This document shows, in pieces, positions 26,101 through 37,328 of a DNA stretch of 64,000 nt. The position numbers were made by a program, and so were the translations under genes. Numbering within the stretch: position 1 is the stretch's first letter; the number at the start of each line of letters is the position of its first letter. This DNA comes from Methanocorpusculum sp. Its GTDB lineage: Archaea > Halobacteriota > Methanomicrobia > Methanomicrobiales > Methanocorpusculaceae. The notes beneath the pieces are model-generated. The model did no database searches and was not told the DNA's origin. It was given only the letters and a program-made list of their open reading frames with translations. Location of the stretch: assembly GCA_029987115.1 (NCBI GenBank), contig DALTWK010000003.1:1-64000 (forward strand), written 5' to 3'.

Positions 26101-27525
26101 TTATAACTTGACTCTTTTAGCCATTAATTTAACGTCACCAGTTCCGAGTTGAATTGGCTGACCAACGATGACGTTTTCCGTAACTCCAGAGAGTTCATCA
26201 TATTCGTGTGCAACAGCTGCATCCAGCAGATGGTTGACAGTAACTTCGAAACTTGCACGAGATAGAACTGATTCTTTCTCACCAGCAATTCCGTGACGTC
26301 CAATCTGTTTGACTTCTCCATCCATACACATGATGTCTGCGACAAGCATGATATGTCTACGGTCAACACTAATACCTTGTTCTTTCAGGGTTGCATATGC
26401 TTCTTCAATGGTTGCTGCACGTGCCGCTTCAATTCCAAGGGTATTTGCAATTTCTGCAATATTATTGGTTTTCGTTCTGGTACAGTCCACACCCTCAATT
26501 TCGAAAACATCTTTAAGATTGGATCCTTCTGTGTGGAGAATATATTCATCATTCTCTTTTCTAACTACAACACGACGGATATCATCGATACCTTGAACAA
26601 TGACTTGGCGAACATGTTCTGCAAGTTGGAAGAGGTTCTGATACGACTCTGGGTTCTTTGGGGTGAAACGGAGAATACCAGCGTCTTCATCTGTTTCTAC
26701 TTCAAATTCACGATAGTGACGTTTGTCCTTTATTTTTTGCGGAGCTTTCTCCAGAACATCTTTAACTTCTATCTTTCTTTTCTTACAGACTTCCTTGTTT
26801 ATTTCAACAATAACACACATATCGGCTATGTCGGTCTCGATATCCCCAAATTCATGGAGTGGTGCTGCTTCAATCTTCCAGGAAACTTCACGTGCTTTGT
26901 CTCTATCTTCACGGTATCCTTTATCAAGGAAGATAGTCATTGTTGGTGTGGATGGTTCTTTTCTTGCATCCATGATTTCAATAAGACGCGGGAGACCTAA
27001 GGTAACGTTAATTTCAGCCACACCAGCAAAGTGGAATGTTCGCATCGTCATCTGTGTACCTGGTTCTCCAATCGAATGTGCTGCACAGATTCCAACAGCT
27101 TCACATGGTTGAACTCTTGTCATCAAGTATTCTTTGTTGATTCTAGAAACAATTTCTTCAAACTGTTTGTCGCTGACTGGTTTGCCTGCATCATGTTTGG
27201 AGAGAAGAATCTTGACCAATTCAGTTGTCGTTGAAACAGGAAGTTTTTCTTCAACTAATTTGAGCACCCTCGTCTTCAATGACTTGAGATTGATTCCCTC
27301 CATCTCTTCATCGGTTTTGTTTTCAAGCCAGTTGCGAAGTTGTTCAAAGATTGTTTTTGGGAGATTCCAGGTGTGGAGTTCTTTTGCAATATTGCTCTCC
27401 TCCACAACAGGCTCATCTCTTGTTTTTATCTTTTTCACAGTCTTCTTTGATTCAGTAGAAACGTGTTCCTCTTCTTCAAGGATGGATTCAACTTTCTCTT
27501 CAAGGGTTTTCTTCTTTGCAGCCAT
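26101..27525 (-). CDS. rpoA2: DNA-directed RNA polymerase subunit A''
   Basis: The C-terminal part of the largest RNA polymerase subunit. Typical segments are [20 protein letters not shown] (the trigger-loop/bridge region) near residue 140, [20 protein letters not shown] shortly after and the C-terminal [19 protein letters not shown] block. At 474 residues it is longer than most archaeal A'' proteins; the first 50 residues are lysine/glutamate-rich and not conserved. It begins one base after the rpoA1 stop on the minus strand. No intein is present. Confidence 0.96.
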   Translation of the reverse strand: MAAKKKTLEEKVESILEEEEHVSTESKKTVKKIKTRDEPVVEESNIAKELHTWNLPKTIFEQLRNWLENKTDEEMEGINLKSLKTRVLKLVEEKLPVSTTTELVKILLSKHDAGKPVSDKQFEEIVSRINKEYLMTRVQPCEAVGICAAHSIGEPGTQMTMRTFHFAGVAEINVTLGLPRLIEIMDARKEPSTPTMTIFLDKGYREDRDKAREVSWKIEAAPLHEFGDIETDIADMCVIVEINKEVCKKRKIEVKDVLEKAPQKIKDKRHYREFEVETDEDAGILRFTPKNPESYQNLFQLAEHVRQVIVQGIDDIRRVVVRKENDEYILHTEGSNLKDVFEIEGVDCTRTKTNNIAEIANTLGIEAARAATIEEAYATLKEQGISVDRRHIMLVADIMCMDGEVKQIGRHGIAGEKESVLSRASFEVTVNHLLDAAVAHEYDELSGVTENVIVGQPIQLGTGDVKLMAKRVKL

Positions 27526-27526
27526 C

Positions 27527-30202
27527 TTAAATCTCCTCCTTTAAGACCGATTCAGCAATTCCTTTGACATCAACAGGAAGTCCGGATGCAGATTTCGCCG
27601 GGTCAGTACCGTCTTCACCATAGACGAACTGGATAATCTTACCTCCTGTGCTTCTAACCGTTCCATCATAGGCAACCTTGAGATCCTGCAGTGCATTAAT
27701 CATACGGCGCTGAAGATAACCTGATTGAGATGTACGGACTGCTGTATCAACAAGACCTTCACGACCACCAATTGCATGGAAGAAGAATTCTGTCGGAGTA
27801 AGACCGGATTTGTAGGAGTTTCTGACGAAACCATGTGCACTTGCTCCTTTGTCTCCACGTTTGAAGTGCGGAAGTGTTCTGTTTTCATAACCACGGCTGA
27901 GACGTTCTCCACGAACTGCCTGCTGACCAATACAACCTGCCATCTGTGCGATGTTCAGCATAGAACCACGAGCACCAGATACTGCCATAACCACAGCGGA
28001 GTTTTCGAAACCTAAGTGTCTCGATGCAATATTACCAGTACTATCACGAGCTTTACCAAGCTGGCTCATCAACTGCAGTTCAAGGGTTTCTTCAGGTGTT
28101 CTTCCTGGCATAGGTTCAAGGTGACCCTGTTCGAAAATTTCAATTTTCTTTGCAGCGTCTTCTTCTGCTTTATCAAGGACTTCGCGAATCTGTTTGTGCT
28201 GGTTCTTACCCAAGTCAGTGTCGTTGATTCCATAACTGAATCCGTTGAGCATTATTCCGCGGATTGAAAGACGGGTTAAATCGTCGATATACTCTTTTGC
28301 GCGTTTAGTACCATGGAGACGAATAATTCTGTTAAGAATCATACCATCCATGGCTCCGACAGATTTCTTATCGATTGTTCCTGAGATAAGTTCTCCATTT
28401 ACAATCTGGACAAATGCATCGTTTGGACATCCTTCTTTGCTGTTTTTAGTACATGGAGAGCAGTTCTGACAACAGGTTGCTTTGTAGAACATGCTGATGT
28501 CTTTCGGAAGAATGACGGAGAACGCCTGTTTGTTGCTCCAGTATGGGACTCCATCGACAATCTTTCCTGGCTCCGGCATGTGTTCCATCTTTGTATATTT
28601 CAAGAGATAGAGGAATTCCTGTTTGGTGTACCATTTGGTCTGGTTCGTCAGGATGAAGATACCGGAGATATGGTCGTGGAGACCTCCAATAATCGGTGCT
28701 CCGAAACGTGGTGAAAGAATATTTTCCTGAACGGAGACAAGTAATTCTGCTTCCGCACGCGCCTCTTCTGTTTGCGGAACGTGCAGGTTCATTTCATCCC
28801 CATCAAAGTCTGCGTTGTATGGTGGACATACCGCTGGATTGAGACGGAAAGTTCTGCCATTCATTACTTTAATGCGATGGGACATGATTGACATTCTGTG
28901 AAGAGATGGTTGACGGTTGAAGAGAACAACATCTCCATCACGAAGCTGTCTGTCAACTTTCCAGCCTGGTTCAATCATTTCAGCTACAGTTTCACAATTA
29001 CCTTCCGGTCCTCCAATCAGTCTAATACGTCTTCCATCAGGGCGGTTGACATAGTTCGCACCGCAAGGGTCTCGTAATGTCGGTCGTGTAGGGCCAATTT
29101 TAATCATGGCACGAATGTCTTCGATGTTCTGTTTGGTAACACGAACAGGTACAGACATCTCATTTGCAATGGCAAGTGGCACACCCACTTCACCAACAGA
29201 TAGATTCGGATCCGGTGAAATAACAGTACGTGCGGAGAAGTTGACACGTTTACCAGAAAGTGATCCTCTGAAACGTCCATCTTTTCCTTTCAGTCTTTGG
29301 GAAAGGGTTTTTAACGGCCGTCCGGATCGATGGCGTGCTGGCGGACATCCTGCGACTTCGTTATCGAGATATGTTGTTACGTGATACTGTAGTAGTTCCC
29401 ATAAATCTTCAATAATGAGTTGCGGTGCTCCTGCATCTTGGTTTTCCTTGAATCTCTGGTTGATTCTTATGATATCAACAAGCTTGTGGGTTAAATCATC
29501 TTCAGAACGCTGACCATTCTCCAAAATAATGGATGGACGGACTGTTACCGGTGGAACAGGGAGTACTGTTAATACTGCCCATTCTGGTCGTGCGACTTCC
29601 GGATCTATTCCGAGCAGGCGAAGATCATCGTCTGGGATTCTCTCTAAGCGTTCACGGATATCAGCGGAAGTAAGTTTGTGTTCCGTCTTGTGGGTCTTAC
29701 CATTTTCGTCGGTTTCAGAGGAAACTTCAACAAACGAGGTTGGCTTTTCAAAGTTAATTTTGAATTGCTGTTCTCCGCAGTATGGGCAGACACGCTCTTT
29801 CTTGATATCTTTTTCACCGATTGTTTCATCGGAGTATGGATCATCCTCCAGAGCAGAGAACTTCTCAATCTCCTCTTTTTCTAAGAGAAGACGCCCACAT
29901 TCGCGACACGTTACACGTAAGAGTTTCCTGATAAGTCTTGTGTATCCAACGTGAATGACCGGTTTTGCCAAGTCAATATGTCCGAAGTGTCCAGGACAAT
30001 CTCCCTGTTTCTGTCCACAGGTTTTACAGCGCAGTCCTGGATCAATAACACCGAGAGATGGATCCATTAATCCTTTTGGATATGGGAATCCGTCATCATC
30101 GTACGTATCTGGCCAGATGACTTTACAGACACTCATATCACGAATCTGTTTTGGTGAAAGAAGACCAAATTCGATTTTTCCAATTCTCTTTGGCGAGGTC
30201 AT
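27527..30202 (-). CDS. rpoA1: DNA-directed RNA polymerase subunit A'
   Basis: The 891-residue N-terminal part of the largest subunit. It carries the catalytic magnesium motif [15 protein letters not shown] around residue 465, the N-terminal zinc site [17 protein letters not shown] around residue 58 and further zinc cysteines at CRECGRLLL and CPYCGEQ. The start overlaps the rpoB1 stop by 4 bases (ATGA). It is the fourth gene of the rpoH-B2-B1-A1-A2 operon. Confidence 0.97.
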   Translation of the reverse strand: MTSPKRIGKIEFGLLSPKQIRDMSVCKVIWPDTYDDDGFPYPKGLMDPSLGVIDPGLRCKTCGQKQGDCPGHFGHIDLAKPVIHVGYTRLIRKLLRVTCRECGRLLLEKEEIEKFSALEDDPYSDETIGEKDIKKERVCPYCGEQQFKINFEKPTSFVEVSSETDENGKTHKTEHKLTSADIRERLERIPDDDLRLLGIDPEVARPEWAVLTVLPVPPVTVRPSIILENGQRSEDDLTHKLVDIIRINQRFKENQDAGAPQLIIEDLWELLQYHVTTYLDNEVAGCPPARHRSGRPLKTLSQRLKGKDGRFRGSLSGKRVNFSARTVISPDPNLSVGEVGVPLAIANEMSVPVRVTKQNIEDIRAMIKIGPTRPTLRDPCGANYVNRPDGRRIRLIGGPEGNCETVAEMIEPGWKVDRQLRDGDVVLFNRQPSLHRMSIMSHRIKVMNGRTFRLNPAVCPPYNADFDGDEMNLHVPQTEEARAEAELLVSVQENILSPRFGAPIIGGLHDHISGIFILTNQTKWYTKQEFLYLLKYTKMEHMPEPGKIVDGVPYWSNKQAFSVILPKDISMFYKATCCQNCSPCTKNSKEGCPNDAFVQIVNGELISGTIDKKSVGAMDGMILNRIIRLHGTKRAKEYIDDLTRLSIRGIMLNGFSYGINDTDLGKNQHKQIREVLDKAEEDAAKKIEIFEQGHLEPMPGRTPEETLELQLMSQLGKARDSTGNIASRHLGFENSAVVMAVSGARGSMLNIAQMAGCIGQQAVRGERLSRGYENRTLPHFKRGDKGASAHGFVRNSYKSGLTPTEFFFHAIGGREGLVDTAVRTSQSGYLQRRMINALQDLKVAYDGTVRSTGGKIIQFVYGEDGTDPAKSASGLPVDVKGIAESVLKEEI

Positions 30203-32112
30203 ACCATATCCTCCAGTCTCAGTCTTGGAGCTATGCCCATACTCTTCATTTCATCAAGAAGAAGTTTGAATGCATAACTCATCTCTACTTCGTATATGTC
30301 AGTTTCCGCACCGCATGCAAGACATCTGGTTGTCTTCTGTTTTGCATCATACATGGCAACCATTCCGCAACGTGCACAGACGTACTGTTTTACCGCATCT
30401 GATTCATCAAGCAGACGCTCCTTGAGTGCCATTGCTGCACCATGACCAATCATGACATCACGTTCCATTTCACCGAATCTCAATCCACCTTCACGTGCAC
30501 GACCTTCTGTTGGCTGGCGTGTTAAGACCTGGACTGGTCCTCTGGAACGAGCGTGCATCTTTGTGGATACCATGTGGTACAGTTTCTGGTAATAGATGAC
30601 CCCTATGTAGATATCTGCTTTAAACCGTCGTCCTGTAATACCATCATACATGACTTCACGTCCGGTGTGTGCAAATCCAGCTCTTTGGAGCTGGTGTCTG
30701 AGAACCTGTTCACGGGTAAGTACATCGTCTTTAAGATCATCTGCAATTTCTTTATCATCCAGGAGACGCTGCTGTGCGAATGGTGAATCGAAAATCTTTT
30801 CGACATTGGTTTTTCGGAATGAAGTGCCATTTACACGGCTTCCCTCAATAGAACCTGCTTTTCCACCAATCATTTCCAGCATATGACCGATGGTCATACG
30901 TGATGGTACTGCATGGGGATTAATGACAAGGTCTGGAGAGATTCCTTCTGCAGTAAACGGCATGTTTTCTTGGAGAGTTATCAATCCGCAAACACCCTTC
31001 TGTCCATGTCTAGATGCGAACTTATCACCAATTTCCGGAACACGAAGATCACGGGTTCTTACTTTAACTAATCTAGATGAGTTTTCCGACTCCGTAACAA
31101 TGACTGTATCGACAATACCAGTTTCGTTACTCCTCATGGTAATGGATGTATCACGACGTTTTTCAACGGCAAGCAATTCCCCAGTTGGTTCTTCAAGGAA
31201 ACGAGGCGGAGATGTTTTTCCAATTAACACGTCTTTTTCTTTGACGATTGTTTCTGGATTAATAATTCCGTCCACATCGAGATTTGCATAAGATCCCGGT
31301 CCGTGAGATCCAATGACATCATCTTCTGGATGCTCAATACGGTCAACCTGCCCTCCTGGGTATCTGCGTTCTTCCCCTTCGTAGGTTCTGAAGAAATGTG
31401 ATCTTCCTACACCACGTTCAACCGATGCTTTGTTGAAAATCAGAGCATCTTCAATATTGTATCCTTCGTAAGAAATGATTGCAACGCAGAAGTTCTGACC
31501 CTGTGGGCGCTTCTCCGATCCAATCATTTCTGCAGCCTGGGTGTGCACCATTGGAACCTGTGTGTAGTGCAACATGTGTCCTCTGGTGTCTGGACGAAGT
31601 TTTAAGTTTGCTTGAGCAAATCCCAGTGCTTGTTTAATCATACCAGCACCCATCGTAACACGTGGTGATGCATTGTGTTCTGGGAATGGAACATGCGCCG
31701 CTCCAATTCCTAGGATTAACGACGGGTCGATTTCTAAGTGGGTGTGCTCTTCAGTCAAATCCTTTTCTTCGACTGCTATGTAGAGGTCATCTTCCTCTTC
31801 TGCATCGATATATTCAATTTTTCCCTGTGAAATCAGTGTGTTGAAATCATCGGTGCCGTTTTTGACACGTTCAATATCTTCCGGTGTTACTGTCGGGACA
31901 CCATTTTCGACAACAATAAGTGGTCTGCGTGCCCGTCCCCTGTCGGTATTAATGATGATTTCATTGCTGTAATCCCGATAGGAGATGTTAACTTCAGTTG
32001 AAACCTGACCGGATCGTCTCATCTGACGGAAGTGACGAGTGAATCCTTCAGCATCGTCAACTTTTCCGATTAATGCTCCGTCAACGAACACACGAGCCAT
32101 TTTTTTATCCAT
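30199..32112 (-). CDS. rpoB1: DNA-directed RNA polymerase subunit B'
   Basis: The C-terminal part of the split second-largest subunit, 637 residues. Conserved blocks include [36 protein letters not shown] near residue 365, and the C-terminal zinc site CARCGMVA...CLACGAE. A second ATG at 32100 (MARVFVDG) could be the true start; the difference is four residues. The B subunit being divided into B' and B'' genes is a feature of methanogens and some other Euryarchaeota. Confidence 0.97.
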   Translation of the reverse strand: MDKKMARVFVDGALIGKVDDAEGFTRHFRQMRRSGQVSTEVNISYRDYSNEIIINTDRGRARRPLIVVENGVPTVTPEDIERVKNGTDDFNTLISQGKIEYIDAEEEDDLYIAVEEKDLTEEHTHLEIDPSLILGIGAAHVPFPEHNASPRVTMGAGMIKQALGFAQANLKLRPDTRGHMLHYTQVPMVHTQAAEMIGSEKRPQGQNFCVAIISYEGYNIEDALIFNKASVERGVGRSHFFRTYEGEERRYPGGQVDRIEHPEDDVIGSHGPGSYANLDVDGIINPETIVKEKDVLIGKTSPPRFLEEPTGELLAVEKRRDTSITMRSNETGIVDTVIVTESENSSRLVKVRTRDLRVPEIGDKFASRHGQKGVCGLITLQENMPFTAEGISPDLVINPHAVPSRMTIGHMLEMIGGKAGSIEGSRVNGTSFRKTNVEKIFDSPFAQQRLLDDKEIADDLKDDVLTREQVLRHQLQRAGFAHTGREVMYDGITGRRFKADIYIGVIYYQKLYHMVSTKMHARSRGPVQVLTRQPTEGRAREGGLRFGEMERDVMIGHGAAMALKERLLDESDAVKQYVCARCGMVAMYDAKQKTTRCLACGAETDIYEVEMSYAFKLLLDEMKSMGIAPRLRLEDMV

Positions 32113-32114
32113 TC

Positions 32115-33665
32115 TTACTCACTCCTAATAGGCTGAATGTCCATACCATGGATGATACGCATTATTTCTTCCTCGTCCGTCCCTCTGCTAATCTCAACTA
32201 ACTGTGAGAAGTTCTTTACAAGACCACAATTCGGTCCTTCTGGGGTTTCAGATGGACAAATTCTTCCCCATTGTGTTGGGTGCAAATCACGAGCTTCGAA
32301 GTGGGGCTGTGATCTAGATAACGGAGAAATTACTCTTCTCAAATGGGAAATGACAGACATGTGGTCGACACGGTCCATTAATTGAGAGACACCAGTTCTT
32401 CCGCCAACCCAGTTTCCAGTTGCAAGCGGGTGGATTAATCGTTCTGTTAGCACATCTGCTCTGACAACAGTTCCGATTGCAAGTTCTCTGTGTCTCATAC
32501 TTGCTCTCTCTAATTGATATTTGACATCACGAGTCAGTCTGTTTAAGGAGATACGGAAAAGATCCTCCATAAGATCCCCGGCAAGTTTTAACCGTTTGTT
32601 TGAGTAGTGATCTTTATCGTCGATTCTTCTTTTGTTTAGTGCGAGATCAAAACATGCTTCTGCCATACGTCCGAGGAATTCTGCTTTTGCAACACGGACA
32701 TTTCTTGCCGCCTCCTCATAACCTTCATCGCCCTGTTTCAGATTTGCTGGGATAAGATAGTTCAGATGTGGCAGGAGATAGCTATCAAGAACGAATTCTG
32801 CGCGTTTCTTCTGATAGTCTTTTGTTTGATTTGGTGCAAGTTTTTTACCGACATACATGATTCCTTCTTCTGTGGTGGCGCAGTCACTTTCTTCAAGGTT
32901 CTGCATCATGTATGTAAGAATATCTTCATCGAGGGATACTGCAGATACGATATCCTCATCAGATTCCAGACCGAGTGCACGCATAAGGTCGGCGAAACGG
33001 AGGTGACCTGCGACAGATGGGAATGAGACATCAAGAAGGTTTTTCTTGTTCTTTTCCACAACAACCAGAGCGCGATATCCTCTGTATTGAGAGAATACTT
33101 TTGCGACATGAATCTGTTCATTGTAACGCTCTGTGTATTCTGTCATAATCTTGTTGGAAGCAAGATCTTCTAAAGTCATCAGGACGCGTTCAGTACCGTT
33201 GACGATAAAATATCCTCCTGGATCACAGGGGTCTTCTCCTTGTTCCGTTCTTTCTTCTTGAGTTAGACCACAGAGGTTACAGACCTTTGATCCAATCATA
33301 ACTGGGAGCTGACCAATGGTTGTTTCTTGTACTGGGAAAACTTTATCTCCTTGGTGAAGAGTCATCTCAAGAATCATAGGTGCAGCATATGTTAGATTTC
33401 TGAGCCTCGCTTCTGTGGGGAAGAGTTTGCTTTGAGATCCATCTGCTTCTCTGACAATCGGTTTTTCAACGCGGATATTTCCCAGTTCAACCCAAACTGG
33501 TTCTTGGTTCTTACCACGATTTACAATTTCAGTCTCTACAATCTTCTGTTCGTCGACAACCTTCTGTAGATTTTCTTCGATAAAGAAATTGTATGAGTCC
33601 AACTGGTGACGTGCTACGTCTTCTTGCGTAAAGTACGCACTGGATAATACGCTTCTATCAATCAT
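32115..33665 (-). CDS. rpoB2: DNA-directed RNA polymerase subunit B''
   Basis: The N-terminal part of the split second-largest subunit, 516 residues. Typical elements are [19 protein letters not shown] around residue 148, [20 protein letters not shown] near residue 417 and the C-terminal [20 protein letters not shown] block. The break after this block is the standard methanogen split point. It follows rpoH by 14 bases and precedes rpoB1 by 2 bases. Confidence 0.97.
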   Translation of the reverse strand: MIDRSVLSSAYFTQEDVARHQLDSYNFFIEENLQKVVDEQKIVETEIVNRGKNQEPVWVELGNIRVEKPIVREADGSQSKLFPTEARLRNLTYAAPMILEMTLHQGDKVFPVQETTIGQLPVMIGSKVCNLCGLTQEERTEQGEDPCDPGGYFIVNGTERVLMTLEDLASNKIMTEYTERYNEQIHVAKVFSQYRGYRALVVVEKNKKNLLDVSFPSVAGHLRFADLMRALGLESDEDIVSAVSLDEDILTYMMQNLEESDCATTEEGIMYVGKKLAPNQTKDYQKKRAEFVLDSYLLPHLNYLIPANLKQGDEGYEEAARNVRVAKAEFLGRMAEACFDLALNKRRIDDKDHYSNKRLKLAGDLMEDLFRISLNRLTRDVKYQLERASMRHRELAIGTVVRADVLTERLIHPLATGNWVGGRTGVSQLMDRVDHMSVISHLRRVISPLSRSQPHFEARDLHPTQWGRICPSETPEGPNCGLVKNFSQLVEISRGTDEEEIMRIIHGMDIQPIRSE

Positions 33666-33679
33666 GTTTTATCCTCCGG

Positions 33680-33928
33680 TTATTTTTTCGGGCGTCTTAC
33701 AACAAGGCGGTAAGATGTTGCTTCGCCTGCTGTTACACTTTTTCTAACGATACGAAGGACATTACCTGGCGTTGCCCCGCACGCTTTCACGGCTGGGTCA
33801 TCGTGATAAATCTTCGGCAACTGGTCTTCGTTGATATCGAAGGACTTTAGGAGGTCGGTTACTTCCTCCGGTTCCATGATTTGATGGTCTGGGACCATCT
33901 CATGTAGTAATACATTGAGTCGTGTCAT
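33680..33928 (-). CDS. rpoH: DNA-directed RNA polymerase subunit H
   Basis: The 82-residue RPB5-like archaeal subunit that contributes to the polymerase jaw. It has the recognised [11 protein letters not shown] motif near residue 8 and the C-terminal core [25 protein letters not shown] lies just before the ATG at 33928. It is the first gene of the polymerase operon; its promoter must lie in the 200 bases up to the tRNA-Lys gene. Confidence 0.96.
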   Translation of the reverse strand: MTRLNVLLHEMVPDHQIMEPEEVTDLLKSFDINEDQLPKIYHDDPAVKACGATPGNVLRIVRKSVTAGEATSYRLVVRRPKK

Positions 33929-34135
33929 ATAGCTCCTAATCAGATTCCTTTTCTTTGGATACGTTAGTCTTACTGCTGATTTTTCAGGTAGCTGTTCTGC
34001 GAAATTTAAAAATTGTGTTTCTTCGGCGTTTGTAATTGCTCAAATGAGCTCGCCTGTGGAGTGAGTTTAACACGCGCGGAAAATGAGATAGAGTCGTCTT
34101 GATGTAGTTCTCTGTCAAAAAATCCGAAGCGTGGA

Positions 34136-34209
34136 CGGGCCATGAGGGGTTTGAACCCCCGACCTGCGGATTAAAAGTCCGACGATCTGCCTGACTGATC
34201 TAATGGCCC
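34136..34209 (-). tRNA. tRNA-Lys (UUU)
   Basis: On the minus strand the molecule starts GGGCCAT at 34209 and ends ATGGCCC plus discriminator G. The anticodon loop reads CTTTTAA, giving anticodon TTT. D arm (GATC stems) and T arm (GGGGG TTCAAAC CCCTC) fold normally; the outermost anticodon-stem pair is a U-C mismatch. No intron. A TATA-like ATTTATATAAGTATAAAA lies about 40 bases upstream. Confidence 0.95.
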
Positions 34210-34244
34210 ATGATAGTCTTATTTAGACTGCCTAAATAAATGTG

Positions 34245-34265
34245 TTTTATACTTATATAAATTTA
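34245..34265 (-). promoter_or_regulatory. TATA box of tRNA-Lys
   Basis: The AT-rich element on the minus strand (TTTATATAAGTATAAAA core) lies about 40-55 bases upstream of the tRNA 5' end, in the gap after the UPF0280 gene, and is placed to drive tRNA-Lys independently of the sulfurtransferase operon. Confidence 0.45.
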
Positions 34266-34280
34266 ATGTATTTGTTCTGG

Positions 34281-34985
34281 TCATTCTTTGGTTATGAGGT
34301 TTGTGTTGACTTTTGCGGATACAATTGGTGGTAATGCCCCCCACATGCCAATCCAATTATCAATAACAGCATACACACCAATAAGGGAACTATTCTTTGG
34401 TATAATGTCTGTAAAGTTATTTTCGGAAATTCTATTACAGAGACTTGTTGCCCATGCATCTGCATTCGACGGGTTATTTGAGAAACAAACAACAGCGTCT
34501 GCTTTTCCGAACGACACTGATGGTCCGACTGTTGCTGAAGATGTACAAATTCCAAGAATCTCTGATTGTGGGGGGATAACAAAGGCAAATTTTCCAGAAC
34601 TTTCAGCTTTCCCTGCATAAATTCCAACTGAAATGTCTTTGTCAGATATTAGTGCAATGTCTCCGCCATTGTCAATCAATCCAAAGTTTGCACCGTTTTC
34701 TTTCATGGCTTCAACCCCTGCCCATGCAATAGATCCAGCTACCGCGGCCATGGGTCCAACTCCTGCTTCTCTGCCGGCAACTGCCATTCTTTGGATAATC
34801 AGAGGGGCTTGCGATGATATATCAAGTGGTTCATAGGTCAACTGAAAATAAGGGTCGGAGTGAATATATTCCTCTAATTCGCTCCGTACTGCAAGCATGG
34901 CCTTTTTCGCGACATCTACATCTTCTGTGGATTCTGCGAGAATGGTGGTAATTGTTTCGCGGAAGGTAAAATGCTCACGAATCAT
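34281..34985 (-). CDS. UPF0280 family protein (ApbE-like fold)
   Basis: A 234-residue protein of the COG2122 group. Characteristic segments are MAVAGREAGVGPMAAVAGSI near residue 91 and FGLIDNGGDIALISD near residue 128, which resemble the ApbE flavin-transferase fold. In methanogens this gene commonly accompanies the homocysteine genes, as here, but its own reaction is not established. ATG at 34985 overlaps the upstream stop by 4 bases; the longer frame to 35072 would lie within the ferredoxin gene. Confidence 0.88.
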   Translation of the reverse strand: MIREHFTFRETITTILAESTEDVDVAKKAMLAVRSELEEYIHSDPYFQLTYEPLDISSQAPLIIQRMAVAGREAGVGPMAAVAGSIAWAGVEAMKENGANFGLIDNGGDIALISDKDISVGIYAGKAESSGKFAFVIPPQSEILGICTSSATVGPSVSFGKADAVVCFSNNPSNADAWATSLCNRISENNFTDIIPKNSSLIGVYAVIDNWIGMWGALPPIVSAKVNTNLITKE

Positions 34986-35371
34986 TCTTTCTGAATGTTT
35001 AATGCACGTTGTGGGCAGAATGTTGCACAACGGCCGCAGAGAACACACAAATCCGCATTGACTTTTAAGCACCAGTTATCGTCAAAGGAGAATACATGTT
35101 TCTGGCATAGACTGATGCAGAGACCGCAGTCAACACACTCATCTCTATTATGAATAATTGCATTTTTCTGAACGTATGCTTGAACATCTCGTTTTTTCAG
35201 TGCGTCGAGGAATAATTCACCATCTCCATCGTCCAAGGTTAAAAGTGCCCATCCTTCTTCTCCATCTATCATTGCCTGTTCAACGTTTGCTGCAATTCCC
35301 GTTTCAAGGATAATGTTCGCAATAATTGGCTCTTGAACTGTTGAACGGTCAAATGTTATTCGGATTTTCAT
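34982..35371 (-). CDS. NIL-domain ferredoxin of the homocysteine pathway
   Basis: The 129-residue protein has an N-terminal NIL domain (about residues 1-75, a ferredoxin-like ACT-type fold) and two [4Fe-4S] motifs: CVDCGLCISLCQ near residue 79 and CVLCGRCATFCP near residue 108. It matches the ferredoxin partner (MA1822-type) that works with aspartate-semialdehyde sulfurtransferase in methanogens, supplying electrons for making homocysteine from aspartate semialdehyde and sulfide. It overlaps its neighbours by 4 and 1 bases, which indicates tight translational coupling. Confidence 0.9.
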   Translation of the reverse strand: MKIRITFDRSTVQEPIIANIILETGIAANVEQAMIDGEEGWALLTLDDGDGELFLDALKKRDVQAYVQKNAIIHNRDECVDCGLCISLCQKHVFSFDDNWCLKVNADLCVLCGRCATFCPQRALNIQKE

Positions 35372-36876
35372 TATTGCCTCCCTCTCCTAACAAGATCTCC
35401 TAAATCATAGGAATTGAGCATTCCGAGAACATGTCGATTGCTGTCAATTACAACAAGTGCACCAATGTTGTTCTGTTGCAGGGTTCGTGCCGCTATATCG
35501 ATTGGTGCGTCAACCGTGGTTGTGATGACATGTTTCACCATGATTTCTGCAACACTTTGATTTTGGTTGTCATTAGCAAAAGCTTTGGAGACATCGTAGG
35601 TTGTAACAATCCCTTTCAAGTGATTTTCAGCGTCGATGACCGGAAGGTGGTTTGTCTCTCCACTAAGCAGGCGTTTTGCAGCTTCTTTTACGTTTTCTTT
35701 TTCGGTTATGGTTACGAAGTTTGTTTTCATCAGATCAAGGACATGAATAGTATTCCCTTTCTCTGCCATCGGTTTATTTACTTTTGTTGCATCAATTGGA
35801 CGTGTAGCAGCTCCCATTAGGAAGGTTCCGTTTTCAATTCTTCCCTTAAGTACGTTGGCGATATCACGTGCTTTTTTGTAACTGGATAGAGGAGACGTCC
35901 GTATTTCTTCCCCGTCAATTTCAACTTTCCCGCTTTTCAATTCTGCGTATGTTACGTTCCTTATTATCGGTCTATTTCGCGTTCCAGTGCTGTAGTCAAC
36001 AATTTCCGTTGTGAGATCTTCGTCACGAACTGCTGTGTGTTTAACAATGTCCTCGTTTAATACAGGAATTGGAACACCGACTCCAACATACATAGTTACT
36101 CCATATCCAGTCATCGTAGCAGCACGGATATAATCTGGGGACATCTCTTTCATGTTTCCCGATGTCATCAGTGTGCCGAATCCTTTTCCCGGGGAACTCT
36201 GTGTTCCTTCACCGATAATTACACCATTTGCACCACCAAGGAAAATCGGTGTTCCTGAACCAATTACCGAAAATGTTGGGTCATTTGGAAGTGGTGAGAG
36301 ACATCCAGATCCTGAATAGGTGACATTACGATGTCCTGGCAGGAGACAACCCATATATGTTCGGATTGCTTTCGTTCCCATATTGGTTGCCGCATCATAG
36401 CATTGGTAAGAGTTTCTAGGATTCACCATTACTGCCTGATTTAATTCATCAAGGGTAAATTCATTAACAATTGAACGTCTCGGGTAACAGTCAGTTCCTT
36501 TCCCAGTTGCACGTAATTCGATAGACTTTCCGCTGATGAAATCCTCGATAACATGCGCTCCACCGTATGCATCATGGCGTATTTCCGATTCAGCCGTTGC
36601 ACCGAGGTAACAGTCAACAGCTGCAAGCCCTGCATGTGCTTCTACGTCATTCAAATACATTTTTTCCATACGAATTGGAATTTCTGCATGTCCAAAGTTC
36701 AAGAATGCTCCAGAAGAACACATAGCACCGAAAGTACCGGTGGTCACCACATCGACTTCTTTCAGTGCTCCTTCAGTGCCAAGTTCATCAACAATGTCGG
36801 GCATCTCTTCAGCGGTGACTACACGCACACTTCCATCACGAATGCGTTCGTTAATTTCGTTGATGGATTTTTGCAT
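35371..36876 (-). CDS. L-aspartate semialdehyde sulfurtransferase with CBS domains
   Basis: The MA1821-type enzyme (COG1900) converts aspartate semialdehyde to homocysteine, replacing the homoserine-based route. Residues 1-365 form the catalytic domain with conserved Cys53 (GAMCSSGAF) and Cys130 (GTDCYPRR); residues 380-500 are two CBS domains that may sense an adenosyl ligand. I chose ATG at 36876 (501 residues, MQKSINEINE) rather than 36900, because a TATA box at 36900-36911 predicts transcription from about 36880. It heads the operon with the ferredoxin and UPF0280 protein. Confidence 0.92.
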   Translation of the reverse strand: MQKSINEINERIRDGSVRVVTAEEMPDIVDELGTEGALKEVDVVTTGTFGAMCSSGAFLNFGHAEIPIRMEKMYLNDVEAHAGLAAVDCYLGATAESEIRHDAYGGAHVIEDFISGKSIELRATGKGTDCYPRRSIVNEFTLDELNQAVMVNPRNSYQCYDAATNMGTKAIRTYMGCLLPGHRNVTYSGSGCLSPLPNDPTFSVIGSGTPIFLGGANGVIIGEGTQSSPGKGFGTLMTSGNMKEMSPDYIRAATMTGYGVTMYVGVGVPIPVLNEDIVKHTAVRDEDLTTEIVDYSTGTRNRPIIRNVTYAELKSGKVEIDGEEIRTSPLSSYKKARDIANVLKGRIENGTFLMGAATRPIDATKVNKPMAEKGNTIHVLDLMKTNFVTITEKENVKEAAKRLLSGETNHLPVIDAENHLKGIVTTYDVSKAFANDNQNQSVAEIMVKHVITTTVDAPIDIAARTLQQNNIGALVVIDSNRHVLGMLNSYDLGDLVRRGRQ

Positions 36877-36899
36877 AGTAATTAGATAATTCCTCTTCA

Positions 36900-36911
36900 T
36901 CCTATTTATAA
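36900..36911 (-). promoter_or_regulatory. TATA box of the homocysteine operon
   Basis: The minus strand reads CTTATAAATAGG just upstream of an ATG at 36900. Its distance of about 26-30 bases to the ATG at 36876 predicts a nearly leaderless mRNA and decides the start of the sulfurtransferase. Confidence 0.6.
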
Positions 36912-36953
36912 GAGAGTCTTCGGTTTTCTTCTCTTATCAAAGAGTGGAAAATT

Positions 36954-37328
36954 TTATTTAGGTTCTGGGTAGTTCTGTTTGTTGGCAATAACGCCTCTCA
37001 CTCCTCCTCGTGGATTTTTTACATCTCCATGATATCTGGGAATCAAGTGTACATGAACATGGAAAATTGTCTGACCTGCGGCTTCCCCGCAATTAATCCC
37101 AATATTGAATCCGTCTGGATGATAAACTGATTCCAGGTGCTGCTTCGCGATATTTAACAATTCTAATATTGCTGTTATTTCTTCTTCCGTGAGGGAAAAC
37201 CAGTCGGATATGTGGCGTTTAGAAATAATGAGCATATGCCCCGGAGATACTGGATATTCGTCCATTTTTGCATAGGCAAGTTCATTTTCCAATACTACGG
37301 AGTTATGTTCGCAGAATGGGCAATTCAT
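36954..37328 (-). CDS. HIT-family nucleotide hydrolase
   Basis: The 124-residue protein has the histidine triad HVHVHLIPR at about residues 91-99, plus a CPFC element at the N-terminus (residues 3-6) that may bind zinc. HIT proteins hydrolyse nucleotidyl-phosphoramidates or dinucleoside polyphosphates. The gene overlaps the archaeosortase gene by 4 bases, so both are made together, although no functional connection is known to me. Confidence 0.92.
   Translation of the reverse strand: MNCPFCEHNSVVLENELAYAKMDEYPVSPGHMLIISKRHISDWFSLTEEEITAILELLNIAKQHLESVYHPDGFNIGINCGEAAGQTIFHVHVHLIPRYHGDVKNPRGGVRGVIANKQNYPEPK

Noticed and set aside
26293..27000. 235-residue plus-strand ORF
   Set aside because: Antisense to rpoA2; no recognisable domain; composition is Phe/Cys/Asn-rich as expected for a shadow frame.
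16989..33928. Inteins in nrdJ, tuf or RNA polymerase genes
   Set aside because: All conserved blocks are contiguous and protein lengths match intein-free family members.
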